Shown: positions 1 to 7,955, counted from the first letter of the stretch. The stretch is 64,000 bases of DNA from Ruminococcus bromii (GCF_002834225.1 NZ_NNSR01000026.1:112428-176427), one strand, 5' to 3'. Numbers and translations are program-made. The notes: a model not told the origin generated them from the letters alone.

Positions 1-8
1 TATTTTCT

Positions 9-593
9 TTATCTAAAAGTCATATATTCATATCTGCCAATGCTTGAATAACCATATGCAAACATAGCAAACAATATAAATACTGACCAAAATTTCAAAA
101 ATTTTATAGCCGTATCATATTTCGATGTTGTGTACATTTTGTTTAAGTCATCTAAATAAGCAACTATATTATTAATTAGAATAGATAATGATGCGCCGCC
201 CCATGATGCTACTATTGAAATATGTACACCCGCTAAATTAAATGTCAAAAGCAGCAACACACCATTTATGACAAAGAATAGTGCAATCAGTTTTGTAAGC
301 GTATCAGAACGAAGGCTCTCATAGAATCGCCAATCTTTCGATTTATAATAATTATTAGCATAAAGGCACAAACACAATATTCCGCTTAATATAAATATCA
401 CAGTATTTACCGTGTTATCAGAACTATCAATCAGTTTAAATAATGTGAGCAAGAATATAGCAACTGTCAGTACAACATCAAAAGCAAAATATATCAAATA
501 TGACTTTACAATACGTTTGTTGCCATTTAACTTTTTCGGATTGACTTTACTGTAATCTATAGTTTCAAAGTCTATTTTATTGTTTTCCGTCAT
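9..593 (-). CDS. Multi-pass membrane protein of unknown function
   Basis: I do not recognise the family. The product (about 194 aa) has a polar N-terminus containing IDYSKVNPKKLNGNK followed by four or five hydrophobic segments, so it should sit in the cell membrane. A GTG at 602 is in frame, but the ATG at 593 has a good AGGTG ribosome site six bases upstream, so I start there. Directly upstream lies a decayed copy of the DUF4279-like gene; an 18-codon relic of the same N-terminus lies downstream of the intact DUF4279-like gene at 1845-1901. The two loci are therefore copies of one duplicated gene pair. An immunity-type role is only a guess from the setting. The stop codon lies 9 bases from the window edge. 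Confidence 0.6.
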   Translation of the reverse strand: MTENNKIDFETIDYSKVNPKKLNGNKRIVKSYLIYFAFDVVLTVAIFLLTLFKLIDSSDNTVNTVIFILSGILCLCLYANNYYKSKDWRFYESLRSDTLTKLIALFFVINGVLLLLTFNLAGVHISIVASWGGASLSILINNIVAYLDDLNKMYTTSKYDTAIKFLKFWSVFILFAMFAYGYSSIGRYEYMTFR

Positions 594-605
594 GTCAAAC
601 ACCTC

Positions 606-773
606 ATCTCGCCCATTCTCTTTTTTTCAGTTGGTTGGATACCAATATAATGACTAATTTTATCAATATCGGTTTTGGGATTATCTGTCCAAAGAATGAA
701 CTCAACCATTATTCCTTCCATAGTCTGAACCTCAATTCTATAAATACTTACTTAAGTATAAATATAACAATCT
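606..773 (-). pseudogene. 5' fragment of a duplicated DUF4279-like gene
   Basis: These 168 bases match 2212-2379 with only two differences (positions 614 and 630), covering the first ~38 codons and the upstream region of the DUF4279-like gene at 1917. The rest of the gene is missing: the sequence jumps to the upstream region of the 9-593 gene through a short shared ATCTC sequence, which suggests a ~300 bp deletion after duplication. Its right end abuts a transposase fragment exactly where similarity stops. Confidence 0.85.
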
Positions 774-873
774 AGTTATCCATTCAGATCGTGGCAGCCA
801 GTATATTTCAAATGCGTGGCGTGAAGCCACTGAAAAGATGCAGCAAAGCTATTCTCATAGTGGTTATCCTTAA
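774..873 (+). mobile_element. IS3-family transposase (OrfB) fragment
   Basis: The plus-strand frame from 775 to the TAA at 871 reads VIHSDRGSQYIS, then NAWREATEKMQQSYSHSGYP. This is the HSDRGSQY block around the second catalytic aspartate of IS3-family DDE transposases plus the conserved MQQSYS..GYP block. Only about 32 codons remain, with no start and no ends of the element. It interrupts the duplicated DUF4279 copy and is a dead remnant. Confidence 0.8.
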
Positions 874-1060
874 CACAAAATTTAGCATCACGCTTGCTTT
901 TAATATAAATCGTTTTTTATCGGTGAATTTTCGCACTTTGACTGCATAATATGGCAGAGTTTGTAATGAGCAGACGAATAAAGCTTACTGCCAACAATGC
1001 AATAAAAAAAGCATCAAATACAGCATTTCCATACAATCACCTCGAATCGCTTATAACGCA
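874..1060. other. Decayed intergenic sequence with a possible hydrophobic micro-ORF
   Basis: No complete gene is evident. A 39-codon minus-strand frame (917-1036, TTG start just after a GAGGTG motif) encodes one hydrophobic stretch ending AKIHR; it may be a relic of a longer membrane protein. A 17 bp piece at 872-888 also occurs inside the DUF4279-like gene (2022-2038), hinting at further rearrangement. Confidence 0.3.
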
Positions 1061-1813
1061 TTACTTTTCTTTTGTAACTTCATCCAAACCGATAAAATAC
1101 ATACCTTTTCTTTTAGATTTTTCAAGATGAATCTTTTCGTAATCTACGAGCAAATCAGTGTATGTGCTATTGTCAGTTTCAATAAAACAGAATATTCTGA
1201 ATTTGCCGAAAGTTACGGTTTTGTCGGCTTTATGTGCAGAATCGGAATATGCGAGAATATCTGTTTCACGATTTGGTACTGCCACCAAAAGAACCTGTTC
1301 TCCTGTCTTTTTATTTTTCAGTGTACAAGTTCTGATAAAAGCGTAATCATATTCAGCATCATCAGAAAATTCTATATGTTCAAATAATATATATTCGGTA
1401 TCCCTGTTAATTATAGAAATTTTATCTTTTCGTTTTGTATAAACTGCAGGAGAGATTATTTTTGAATTTTCGTCAAGCACTAGAACAAATTTGCTATTTG
1501 CTAAATCTAATAAAGTACCATAGACATAATGATTTCTAACAAACTTATTGTTTTGAGAATAAAATGTTTCTTCACCAATGTTATTAAAATACAGGAATTT
1601 TTCTTTGTTTTCAAATATATGTTTAATCACAAAATAAATTGGAGTAAATACTACTAATAAAGCTAAAACAATTATTTTAAGAGAAGAATCTAATGTTACT
1701 GTATTTTCAGATATCTTTCCGGAATTTCTATTAACCAAAGTTATGATAAGCATTATCAAATCAAAAATGCCTACAACTATCATAGTAAGAACAGCATATT
1801 TCTTTTTATTCAT
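1061..1813 (-). CDS. Membrane protein with two N-terminal helices and a soluble domain
   Basis: Family not recognised. The 250 aa product has two hydrophobic helices (about residues 7-27 and 46-64) and then a ~180 residue polar, beta-rich domain ending in a basic tail. A good AGGTGA ribosome site precedes the ATG. It stands alone between decayed segments in the AT-rich accessory array, so horizontal acquisition is likely. Immunity to a secreted toxin or envelope stress sensing are possible but unsupported. Confidence 0.55.
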   Translation of the reverse strand: MNKKKYAVLTMIVVGIFDLIMLIITLVNRNSGKISENTVTLDSSLKIIVLALLVVFTPIYFVIKHIFENKEKFLYFNNIGEETFYSQNNKFVRNHYVYGTLLDLANSKFVLVLDENSKIISPAVYTKRKDKISIINRDTEYILFEHIEFSDDAEYDYAFIRTCTLKNKKTGEQVLLVAVPNRETDILAYSDSAHKADKTVTFGKFRIFCFIETDNSTYTDLLVDYEKIHLEKSKRKGMYFIGLDEVTKEK

Positions 1814-1844
1814 CTAATCACCTTACGCATTTTTAATTTCTATG

Positions 1845-1901
1845 TCATTTCAGCTTGTTGCCGTTAAGCTTTTTCAAATTAAACTTGCTGTAATCTATCA
1901 T
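1845..1901 (-). pseudogene. 18-codon relic of a paralogue of the 9-593 membrane protein
   Basis: The frame reads MIDYSKFNLKKLNGNKLK then stop, matching the N-terminal IDYSKVNPKKLNGNK of the 9-593 product. It lies just downstream of the intact DUF4279-like gene, the same position its full-length relative has next to the truncated DUF4279 copy. It is best read as the 5' stub of a deleted duplicate. Confidence 0.65.
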
Positions 1902-1916
1902 AATAAATATCTCATC

Positions 1917-2327
1917 TCACCCTATGTACATATCAAATTCAATTTCAGCCGATAATTGTGCCATTGCTTTAATAACATCCGATGAAAAATATATAATCGG
2001 TTTTTCGGGTAAATCTACAACAACACAAAATTTAGCATGCAGTTTATATTGGTTTATTACGCTGATAATATTTTTCAAATTTGGTTTGAGCATATCAATC
2101 ATCTTGGGCATTGCATGCTCAACCTCAACTGTTTTTATGTAGTCAGTTGAATACAATAAACTTGATTCTTCATTAATTTTTTCTATATTTTTATTCGGAC
2201 CTATATATCTTATCTCGCCAATTCTCTTTTTTTCAATTGGTTGGATACCAATATAATGACTAATTTTATCAATATCGGTTTTGGGATTATCTGTCCAAAG
2301 AATGAACTCAACCATTATTCCTTCCAT
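1917..2327 (-). CDS. DUF4279-like protein
   Basis: A 136 aa cytoplasmic protein. The N-terminal pattern VEFILWTDN followed by ISHYIGIQP and a later basic segment fits the DUF4279 family, small proteins often found in immunity-type arrays. Function is unknown. Two starts are possible: ATG at 2327 (TGAGG ten bases upstream) or ATG at 2315 (GGAAGG five bases upstream); the shorter form would begin MVEFIL. A near-identical 5' copy exists at 606-773. Family call rests on pattern only. Confidence 0.55.
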   Translation of the reverse strand: MEGIMVEFILWTDNPKTDIDKISHYIGIQPIEKKRIGEIRYIGPNKNIEKINEESSLLYSTDYIKTVEVEHAMPKMIDMLKPNLKNIISVINQYKLHAKFCVVVDLPEKPIIYFSSDVIKAMAQLSAEIEFDMYIG

Positions 2328-2379
2328 AGTCTGAACCTCAATTCTATAAATACTTACTTAAGTATAAATATAACAATCT

Positions 2380-2489
2380 GCAAAAGCAATATAGGTTATT
2401 GTCTTGTCATTATTTTCGGAAAATATGACAAATATTTCGGCTTGTTTTTAGCAGTATTCACCCATGATTATGTAAAGTAAATAAAAGTA
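2380..2489. other. Unassigned relic sequence upstream of the HAD fragment
   Basis: A plus-strand frame here ends FLAVFTHDYVK at about 2480 and is hydrophobic, but it runs in from the repeat at 2212-2379 and has no independent start. It looks like the tail of an unidentified lost gene. Confidence 0.25.
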
Positions 2490-2690
2490 TTGTTTGAACA
2501 AAAATGTCTTTCAAAAAATGCTGTGCTTGTCGGAGATTCTGTGTATGACAAAAACGGTGCAGAAATTGCCAGAGTTGATTTTCTTGGTGTCATCTACGGT
2601 TTTGGTATCAAAAAAGGCGGCAAAACCAATTCAAGATTTGACACCGTAGACTCATCCGTTGAACTGTCTGAATATTTTAAAATCAAATGA
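2490..2690 (+). pseudogene. C-terminal remnant of a HAD-family phosphatase (Gph-like)
   Basis: The 66-codon frame contains AVLVGDSVYDKNGAEIARVD and a following LGVIYGFG, the motif IV region (GDxxxD) and C-terminal strand of phosphoglycolate-phosphatase-like HAD enzymes. The nucleophile aspartate, cap domain and motifs II-III, about 150 residues, are absent. The only start is a TTG without a ribosome site. It ends just before a good terminator, as a former gene end would. Confidence 0.75.
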
Positions 2691-2691
2691 G

Positions 2692-2720
2692 AAAAAGCCA
2701 TCAGAAAACGATGGCTTTTT
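2692..2720. terminator. Rho-independent terminator
   Basis: A perfect 11 bp stem (AAAAAGCCATC with GATGGCTTTTT), 7 nt loop AGAAAAC, with A- and T-runs in the stem so that it can act in both directions. It ends the HAD relic. Confidence 0.8.
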
Positions 2721-2917
2721 CTATGCTTAAATTTCACTATATTATGTTCGGAATAAACAACAGATATGGTACATTGCACAATGAAACAATGTGAAGTAAT
2801 TTGCTTTTCTGTTTTTCGTGAACATTCAGATTTTTATATACAACGGTCTGATTAAATAGATATAAATGCGATATCTTACCATATTTTTTCAAATAACAAA
2901 TTATTCATTTTTCCATA

Positions 2918-3442
2918 TCACTTGTTCATTAAGCTTGAAAGTAATTTTTCATACTTTGCATTGATTGTAATTTGCGTTGCGGTATTGAATACAAACGAAG
3001 TTACTCCGTCATCACAACCGTAATCATCTATCTGTCTGACGGTGCAAATTCCGTTTTCCAGCGACAACGGTAATCCCGTGATATTCTCATTACCGCTGTG
3101 CAGCAATTCTATACTTACTATGAAGTTTTTAATGATTGCGGATTTTATTGCAGAATCAAATACAGCGTTACTGTCAATTTCAACGCTGTCTTCAAAAGTA
3201 TCCGTTTCAATCAGTTTCTCCATTTTTTGATTATATTTTGAATCATACTCGATTCTGAAGAAATCAGATACTATTTTTACAATTACACCGTCACAAGTTC
3301 CGTCTGTATTGTACATTTGAATTGCAACCTCATCTTCGTTAAGTGCAATAATCTTGCCGTAAATAAACTTGTCACATTCATCATCTGCGTAAAAACTGCA
3401 ATTTTTATTGCTTTGAAAAGCTTTTAATAATTCAGAATACAT
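2918..3442 (-). CDS. Unknown cytoplasmic protein with an internal repeat
   Basis: A 174 aa acidic soluble protein, family not recognised. Its halves look alike: residues ~26-78 (GKIIALNEDEV..Q..N.DGTCDGV ... Y..KMEKL) and ~120-172 (GLPLSLENGIC..RQIDDYGCDDGV ... KYEKLLSSL) share spacing of a small beta-barrel, a [D/Y]GxxDG turn, and a final tyrosine helix. This suggests two tandem SH3- or Sm-like barrels. A GAGGTG ribosome site precedes the ATG. No signal peptide or membrane segment. It belongs to the accessory array. Confidence 0.55.
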   Translation of the reverse strand: MYSELLKAFQSNKNCSFYADDECDKFIYGKIIALNEDEVAIQMYNTDGTCDGVIVKIVSDFFRIEYDSKYNQKMEKLIETDTFEDSVEIDSNAVFDSAIKSAIIKNFIVSIELLHSGNENITGLPLSLENGICTVRQIDDYGCDDGVTSFVFNTATQITINAKYEKLLSSLMNK

Positions 3443-3504
3443 CGTATCACCTCATAAATTTTTCAGCTTTGTTTGATTTATCTTTATATTGTCTTTCATT
3501 TTAT

Positions 3505-3664
3505 CTTAGTGTTAGCATCTAAATAGTACAAAACAAAATGAGATATCCCCTTTAAGTGTTGTATAATAAAAAAGAGGAGGAATTCATTATGTCACGACAA
3601 AAAAACTCATCTTAGTTGGCAGAACTTCTCATTTTATTTTGTGCTAAATCTTGACACAGGACCA
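3505..3664 (+). mobile_element. Internally deleted IS element or MITE-like relic
   Basis: Imperfect inverted repeats face each other: 3517-3544 (ATCTAAATAGTACAAAACAA..) and 3627-3649 (complement AGATTTAGCACAAAATAAAA..). Between them are a TATAAT-like sequence, a GAGGAGG ribosome site and an ATG reading MSRQKNSS then stop, as in the start of a transposase gene whose body is gone. The outer right end reads GACACAGGACCA, compatible with an IS3-type CA end. Confidence 0.5.
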
Positions 3665-3694
3665 AGTATTTTTAATTTCACTTGCTTCTCACCC

Positions 3695-4495
3695 CTAATT
3701 ACTACTTAATTTCTTAGTGTTAAAAATAATACATATTATAGAAAAGATAAAAGTTAGAATTGAAACGACCATAATCGGAATTTCATATGTCGCAAAATCA
3801 AAATATCTAATATTATATCGTATAAATGTAACTGTAAAATTATAAGCTGAATGTATTAGTATACCAGGTACTATTGAATTATATTTATCAACAAGGTAAT
3901 TAAAAATCAAACTCAATAAAATTGCTGACAATACTGTGAATATAGATGATGAAAAATGAATAACACCAAAAGTCAACGAAACTAAAAGTGATGATACCCA
4001 TATTGGAAAAGCCAATTTTAGTTTTGAATAGATTAAGCCGCGAAATGTAACCTCCTCTACAATTGGAGCTAATATACTCTTGGCTACAAACAAAAAAACT
4101 ACATTTATTCCATTGACTGATTTGTGCAAATCATTTGTATTTGAAACAGTATCTTCTCCCTGAAAGAATGGTATACAATTTAATAGAATTATAAAAATAA
4201 AATATACTGATAATCCTAAAAGAATAAAAGGCAATGCCGAATGCAGAGTTATTTTATTTAGTTTTATACTATCAACAAAATTATGTCTCTTTACTTTTAG
4301 AATAAAATAAAAAATAATCATAATTAATGAACAAGCAATTATCTCCATAACATAGGTTGACATTTGAGGGAGATTTAAATTTATTTTACTAAAGCATACA
4401 TATATAAATGAAATTATTAATGCACATATTATTGGTGTAAATGAAAAAATAAAAAAATAACTCACCGATTCACATATAGCTTTAAACTTTTTCAA
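3695..4495 (-). CDS. CPBP-family intramembrane metalloprotease (CAAX/Abi)
   Basis: A 266 aa protein with about eight membrane helices and all CPBP motifs: EEVTFRG (EExxxR, ~residue 146), FGVIHF (FxxxH, ~176) and HSAYNF (HxxxN, ~216). The two glutamates and two histidines/asparagine should form the metal site inside the bilayer. Bacterial members cleave membrane or prenyl-like substrates and are common as bacteriocin self-immunity proteins, which would fit this array. The start is a TTG at 4495 with an AGGAGG site; no ATG is placed as well. Confidence 0.85.
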   Translation of the reverse strand: MKKFKAICESVSYFFIFSFTPIICALIISFIYVCFSKINLNLPQMSTYVMEIIACSLIMIIFYFILKVKRHNFVDSIKLNKITLHSALPFILLGLSVYFIFIILLNCIPFFQGEDTVSNTNDLHKSVNGINVVFLFVAKSILAPIVEEVTFRGLIYSKLKLAFPIWVSSLLVSLTFGVIHFSSSIFTVLSAILLSLIFNYLVDKYNSIVPGILIHSAYNFTVTFIRYNIRYFDFATYEIPIMVVSILTFIFSIICIIFNTKKLSSN

Positions 4496-4662
4496 AACTA
4501 TTCCTCCTATTAAAAACTAATTTTATATGATAACAAAACTGATTTTTGACAGAAAGTATGCAGGGGTACTATAGGTATTTAAAAACAATCTGTCTATTGA
4601 ATCAAACAAATTTATGATGTAATAGTATTTATTCATAAGAAATTTCTTTCCGAAAAAAATAA

Positions 4663-5127
4663 TCAGCCGATTGATATGTGATTAAATTTACTGTAATCAA
4701 TTCCTGTGCTTTTCAAATTATCAAATTTAGAATATTTGAAATTGTTATTGCAATCGACCAGAATAATGGTATCATTGTTTAACAACTCCATTATAACATA
4801 ATCATTTGAAGAATAGCAATCCTTAATTTTATCAGCAAGAAGTTCTTTTGAACCGTTCAGAACATCCTCACCTTCTATCATTCCGCTTGAGTCAACCATA
4901 TTTTTATCAATGACTTTAACACAATCCTTTTCGCCATCAGCAAGGTTGTGCCAAACAAGAAGCGTATCGTTTATTTTGACTGCATATCCATCACGGTTAA
5001 CCGAAAAATGTTCTCCTACTTTAAGATTTTTATAAGATTCATAATCATCAATCGAAGGATCACAGGCAGATAATAAAAAAAGGATACATAAAGTACTCAC
5101 TATTGTACAAACAACTTTTTTAAACAT
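4663..5127 (-). CDS. Small lipoprotein of unknown function
   Basis: The product starts MFKKVVC and has a hydrophobic segment ending in the lipobox LLSAC, so it should be lipid-modified and anchored outside the membrane. The mature ~130 aa domain is acidic and unrecognised; it ends TGIDYSKFNHISIG, repeating the IDYSKFN peptide seen at the start of other array proteins. In-frame ATGs at 5139-5151 are also possible, but the ATG at 5127 gives the most normal signal peptide. Ribosome sites are weak for all of them. Confidence 0.55.
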   Translation of the reverse strand: MFKKVVCTIVSTLCILFLLSACDPSIDDYESYKNLKVGEHFSVNRDGYAVKINDTLLVWHNLADGEKDCVKVIDKNMVDSSGMIEGEDVLNGSKELLADKIKDCYSSNDYVIMELLNNDTIILVDCNNNFKYSKFDNLKSTGIDYSKFNHISIG

Positions 5128-5177
5128 AAAAACACTCATTATCATTTTCAATATATTTCAGTATCTTTTTGACAACA

Positions 5178-5396
5178 CTAAAAATTTTCTTCATAATATT
5201 TTAAAAATTCATCAGCCTGTTTGTTTGGATTTGCTGATTTTATGTATTTTGTAATGTAGTATGAATACTCATAGTCATGGATAAGTGGCAATATATTTCT
5301 CACCTGACAAACGGCTTAATGAAAAATCATCTTCTCCGTCTCTGCCATAAACGAATCAAATTGTTGCACAAATAAATTTTTAAGGCAATCTCCCAT
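5178..5396 (-). pseudogene. Frameshifted small gene
   Basis: Three successive minus-strand frames make one plausible protein: MGDCLKNLFVQQFDSF, then GRDGEDDFSLSRLSGEKYI, then HDYEYSYYITKYIKSANPNK and a tail ending KYYEENF before a TAG. Two frameshifts separate them, so the gene is broken. The sequence is charged and soluble; the family is not recognised. It fills the otherwise empty 270 bp between two array genes. Confidence 0.6.
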
Positions 5397-5424
5397 AGTA
5401 TACTTCCTATCTGATTTCGATATT

Positions 5425-6291
5425 TTAAATACAAAGTAATATTATCACCAATGAAATGCAGTACAACAACATCAGCAGTATATGCATTACAATTAGTTTG
5501 CATTTATAATTTTGTATTGACGTTACTTTTATGTTTTGATTTTCCGATTTTATAAAATCAGAAATATTGTATGCCGTATGATACACTATACCTATACCTA
5601 AACACACATAAATAAAACAAATGAGGAATGCAGACTTGACACCAAAATATATTAGAAAACTACAGGTAATCGGCGGAATAATTGCATAAACAGTCGGCAA
5701 AATCAAAGGCTTTTTCAAGGTATGGTAATATTCCTTTTTATTTTTCTTTTCTGCATATGCAACAGCCTTCATAGGGTTATCATATTTCCTATCCATAAAT
5801 TTTGCATACTTTGAAATTTGAATAAAAAAGAGAATTCCGCAGAAAATGGAGCAAGCAATTCCGAACCATACGCACAAAAGAAGTTCGTTTGCTTTTTCTT
5901 CATATGTGAGATTATTTACAGATTGACCGATTAAATCGGAATCAAGCAAAATAGGTATAATTGAGCCGATTAGCAAGCACCAAATTGCCGTTATACCGCT
6001 TGCAAGCCACTTTTTCATGTTATCCGATGAATACATTTTAAACAGCCAAAATAGCATAATTAAAGTTACAGCTATTAAAACAATTGAAACTGAAATTTCA
6101 AAAGGGTTATGACTTACAACAAACCTTGACACAAACTGAATCGGCAAACACAGACTTGTCAAAAAGATGTTTTCGGTACAACTCATCAAGTTTACAATAA
6201 AATTAATTATCGTAGACATTACAATGAATAACAACAAAAGTAAATGAATTTTTTCTACCGACTTAATATTTTTGTAATTGAAATTTTTCAT
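5425..6291 (-). CDS. Polytopic membrane protein of unknown function
   Basis: About 288 aa with seven or so hydrophobic helices and a basic cytoplasmic stretch in the middle (KKNKKEYY). I do not recognise the family. The frame is open to 6327, inside the upstream gene, but the ATG at 6291 (MKNFNY) lies 11 bases after that gene's stop and is the natural start. It is probably co-transcribed with the helical protein at 6303. Membrane location plus a soluble partner gene is typical of immunity or stress pairs, but no function can be assigned. Confidence 0.55.
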   Translation of the reverse strand: MKNFNYKNIKSVEKIHLLLLLFIVMSTIINFIVNLMSCTENIFLTSLCLPIQFVSRFVVSHNPFEISVSIVLIAVTLIMLFWLFKMYSSDNMKKWLASGITAIWCLLIGSIIPILLDSDLIGQSVNNLTYEEKANELLLCVWFGIACSIFCGILFFIQISKYAKFMDRKYDNPMKAVAYAEKKNKKEYYHTLKKPLILPTVYAIIPPITCSFLIYFGVKSAFLICFIYVCLGIGIVYHTAYNISDFIKSENQNIKVTSIQNYKCKLIVMHILLMLLYCISLVIILLCI

Positions 6292-6302
6292 AGTTAACAC
6301 CA

Positions 6303-6707
6303 TCATTTTAAAGAATCGTAAATGCAATTGAAATTTGCAATTTCTTTCTCATTATACGGTGAATCGGGGTTGTATTCATACATTGACAAAATCCACTCAA
6401 TCAGCGTGATATCATTGCCGCTTTTAACAAGGCAATTGTCGAGCAAATATTTAATCACTGTTTCACGATTGTAGAAAAATGTACCTGAATACATTAGATA
6501 ATCACACAACAGAATTGTATGCTTGGGTGTATTCTCATTTGAAACCACATAAAGAAGATAACAGAACATATCTCGGTTATCAACCGATGAAAATTCTTTT
6601 TCAATGTTCTCAAGTGTATATTCAAAGTCGGATTTTTTAAGTTCGTCATATACAAACTGAAAATCTCCGTGTTTGATTTTATTTTTTAATTCTTTGAAAT
6701 TCGTCAT
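6303..6707 (-). CDS. Small all-helical soluble protein
   Basis: A 134 aa protein predicted almost entirely helical (FKELKNKIKHGDFQFVYDEL and several similar amphipathic segments), like ankyrin/HEAT-type repeat immunity proteins, with no recognisable catalytic motif. A GAGGTGATATT ribosome site precedes the ATG. It is followed 11 bases later by the membrane protein at 5425-6291 and preceded 12 bases upstream by the stop of the membrane protein at 6720, so the three genes look like one transcript. Confidence 0.55.
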   Translation of the reverse strand: MTNFKELKNKIKHGDFQFVYDELKKSDFEYTLENIEKEFSSVDNRDMFCYLLYVVSNENTPKHTILLCDYLMYSGTFFYNRETVIKYLLDNCLVKSGNDITLIEWILSMYEYNPDSPYNEKEIANFNCIYDSLK

Positions 6708-6719
6708 AATATCACCTCA

Positions 6720-7256
6720 TTAAGAGTTCAATTTGTTATACTCATTAATCGCAATATAACTAAACAAATCATTCCCGTTTATAAGACACAAAACGCAATT
6801 TGCAAAAATGATTAGACACATCACAATTGCTATAATATCAATACCAAAAGCTAAAGTGTGTTTTTTAGTTATGTACTTATTATGCAGTCGAGTTGCAACT
6901 AACAAAATTATTGAAATTAACACAACATAATGAATAGCTTTTATCGTACCTAATATTTCATTTGCACCCATAAGTGTAATAATTGTCAGATAAATACTTT
7001 GTGATATTAACAAAACAAATGTAAGAACAGATACAAAAATCGACTCCGTTTTCGGCATTTTTGGACTACCCTCAGACAGTAATTGTTTACAAACAAATAC
7101 ATCTAAAATCACCACAACGCACAATACTGTTGCAATAATAATTTTCATTGCAACAGAAATAAAAAACGGATGCAAGAACAATATGGAATCAAAAGCAATA
7201 CCGCTTATTAATAAAAGGGTATTCAGAATATAATAGCAATTTAATTTGGTTTTCAT
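6720..7256 (-). CDS. Five-helix membrane protein of unknown function
   Basis: A 178 aa protein beginning MKTKLNCYY with about five hydrophobic helices and little else. The ATG at 7256 has a classic AAGGAGATAGTT ribosome site; the frame extends to a GTG at 7277, but that start would overlie the ribosome site. Family not recognised. It lies first in the 6720-5425 gene run. Just upstream is the tail of a lost gene ending NIDLSKFGV, similar to the IDYSKFN peptide of other array members. Confidence 0.55.
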   Translation of the reverse strand: MKTKLNCYYILNTLLLISGIAFDSILFLHPFFISVAMKIIIATVLCVVVILDVFVCKQLLSEGSPKMPKTESIFVSVLTFVLLISQSIYLTIITLMGANEILGTIKAIHYVVLISIILLVATRLHNKYITKKHTLAFGIDIIAIVMCLIIFANCVLCLINGNDLFSYIAINEYNKLNS

Positions 7257-7267
7257 AACTATCTCCT

Positions 7268-7463
7268 TAAACACCAAATTTTGATAAGTCTATATTACAG
7301 CAAATATCATTAAAATATTTCATCAGCATACCATACTTCTAAAATCAAAAACAGATATTATAATTTTAACAATTCAATTATAACTATAAAAAATCCAATA
7401 TGCAACAAATTATGCGGCTTTGTCGGCGAATTTGGAACATATAACAAAGAAGCGTGAATAATT
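7268..7463 (-). pseudogene. Decayed gene tail and empty sequence
   Basis: A minus-strand frame ending at 7268-7270 reads MKYFNDICCNIDLSKFGV then stop, and other frames nearby (EVWYADEIF) look like pieces of the same lost gene. The closing IDLSKFG resembles the IDYSKFN peptide of neighbouring array genes. The rest is AT-rich sequence with no readable gene. Confidence 0.35.
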
Positions 7464-7946
7464 TCAGCAGTAATGACCGTTAAAAATCATCATGCTTTCA
7501 AATCGTTCTTTTGCATCAGTGATTTTACTTTTTGCAACTATAAAAAAAGCAAAATTAATAATCAAAATAAATACAATTGAAATGATTATTGCAAGGCACA
7601 AATTTACAAGACTAAAGTATGTAATCAAACCAAATAATACTCCCGCCAAAGAAAATAAAACAGCCAAAAAGTAATATATTTTGTTTGATTGCAAAGTCAA
7701 ATTTACTTTAAGGTTTTCGTCAAGCTGTTTTGTTTGAATTTTTATTAATGGAGCTAATATGCCCTCACGGGAAAGTAGTGATGTAGATGTAACTTTTAAA
7801 TCAGTAATATTATTAGGGTTATCACAGTAAAATTCATATCCATTATCGTATGAAGAAGAACTGCAATTAAAAGCAGTATGCTTTTTGAGTTTATCGTAAA
7901 ATTCAGTTTCGGAAATTTTAATAATATATTCAAATGATTTTTTCAT
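7464..7946 (-). CDS. Membrane protein with soluble N-terminal domain and two helices
   Basis: A 160 aa protein: a ~85 residue polar domain with ISETEFYDKLKKHT near the start, then a pair of membrane helices (~residues 91-111 and 114-137) and a short cytoplasmic tail. A GAGGGAGAAG ribosome site precedes the ATG. It follows the 7956 gene by nine bases, so the two are one transcript. Family unknown; the layout (cytoplasmic sensor-like domain plus helix hairpin) recurs in immunity-type arrays. Confidence 0.55.
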   Translation of the reverse strand: MKKSFEYIIKISETEFYDKLKKHTAFNCSSSSYDNGYEFYCDNPNNITDLKVTSTSLLSREGILAPLIKIQTKQLDENLKVNLTLQSNKIYYFLAVLFSLAGVLFGLITYFSLVNLCLAIIISIVFILIINFAFFIVAKSKITDAKERFESMMIFNGHYC

Positions 7947-7955
7947 ACTTCTCCC

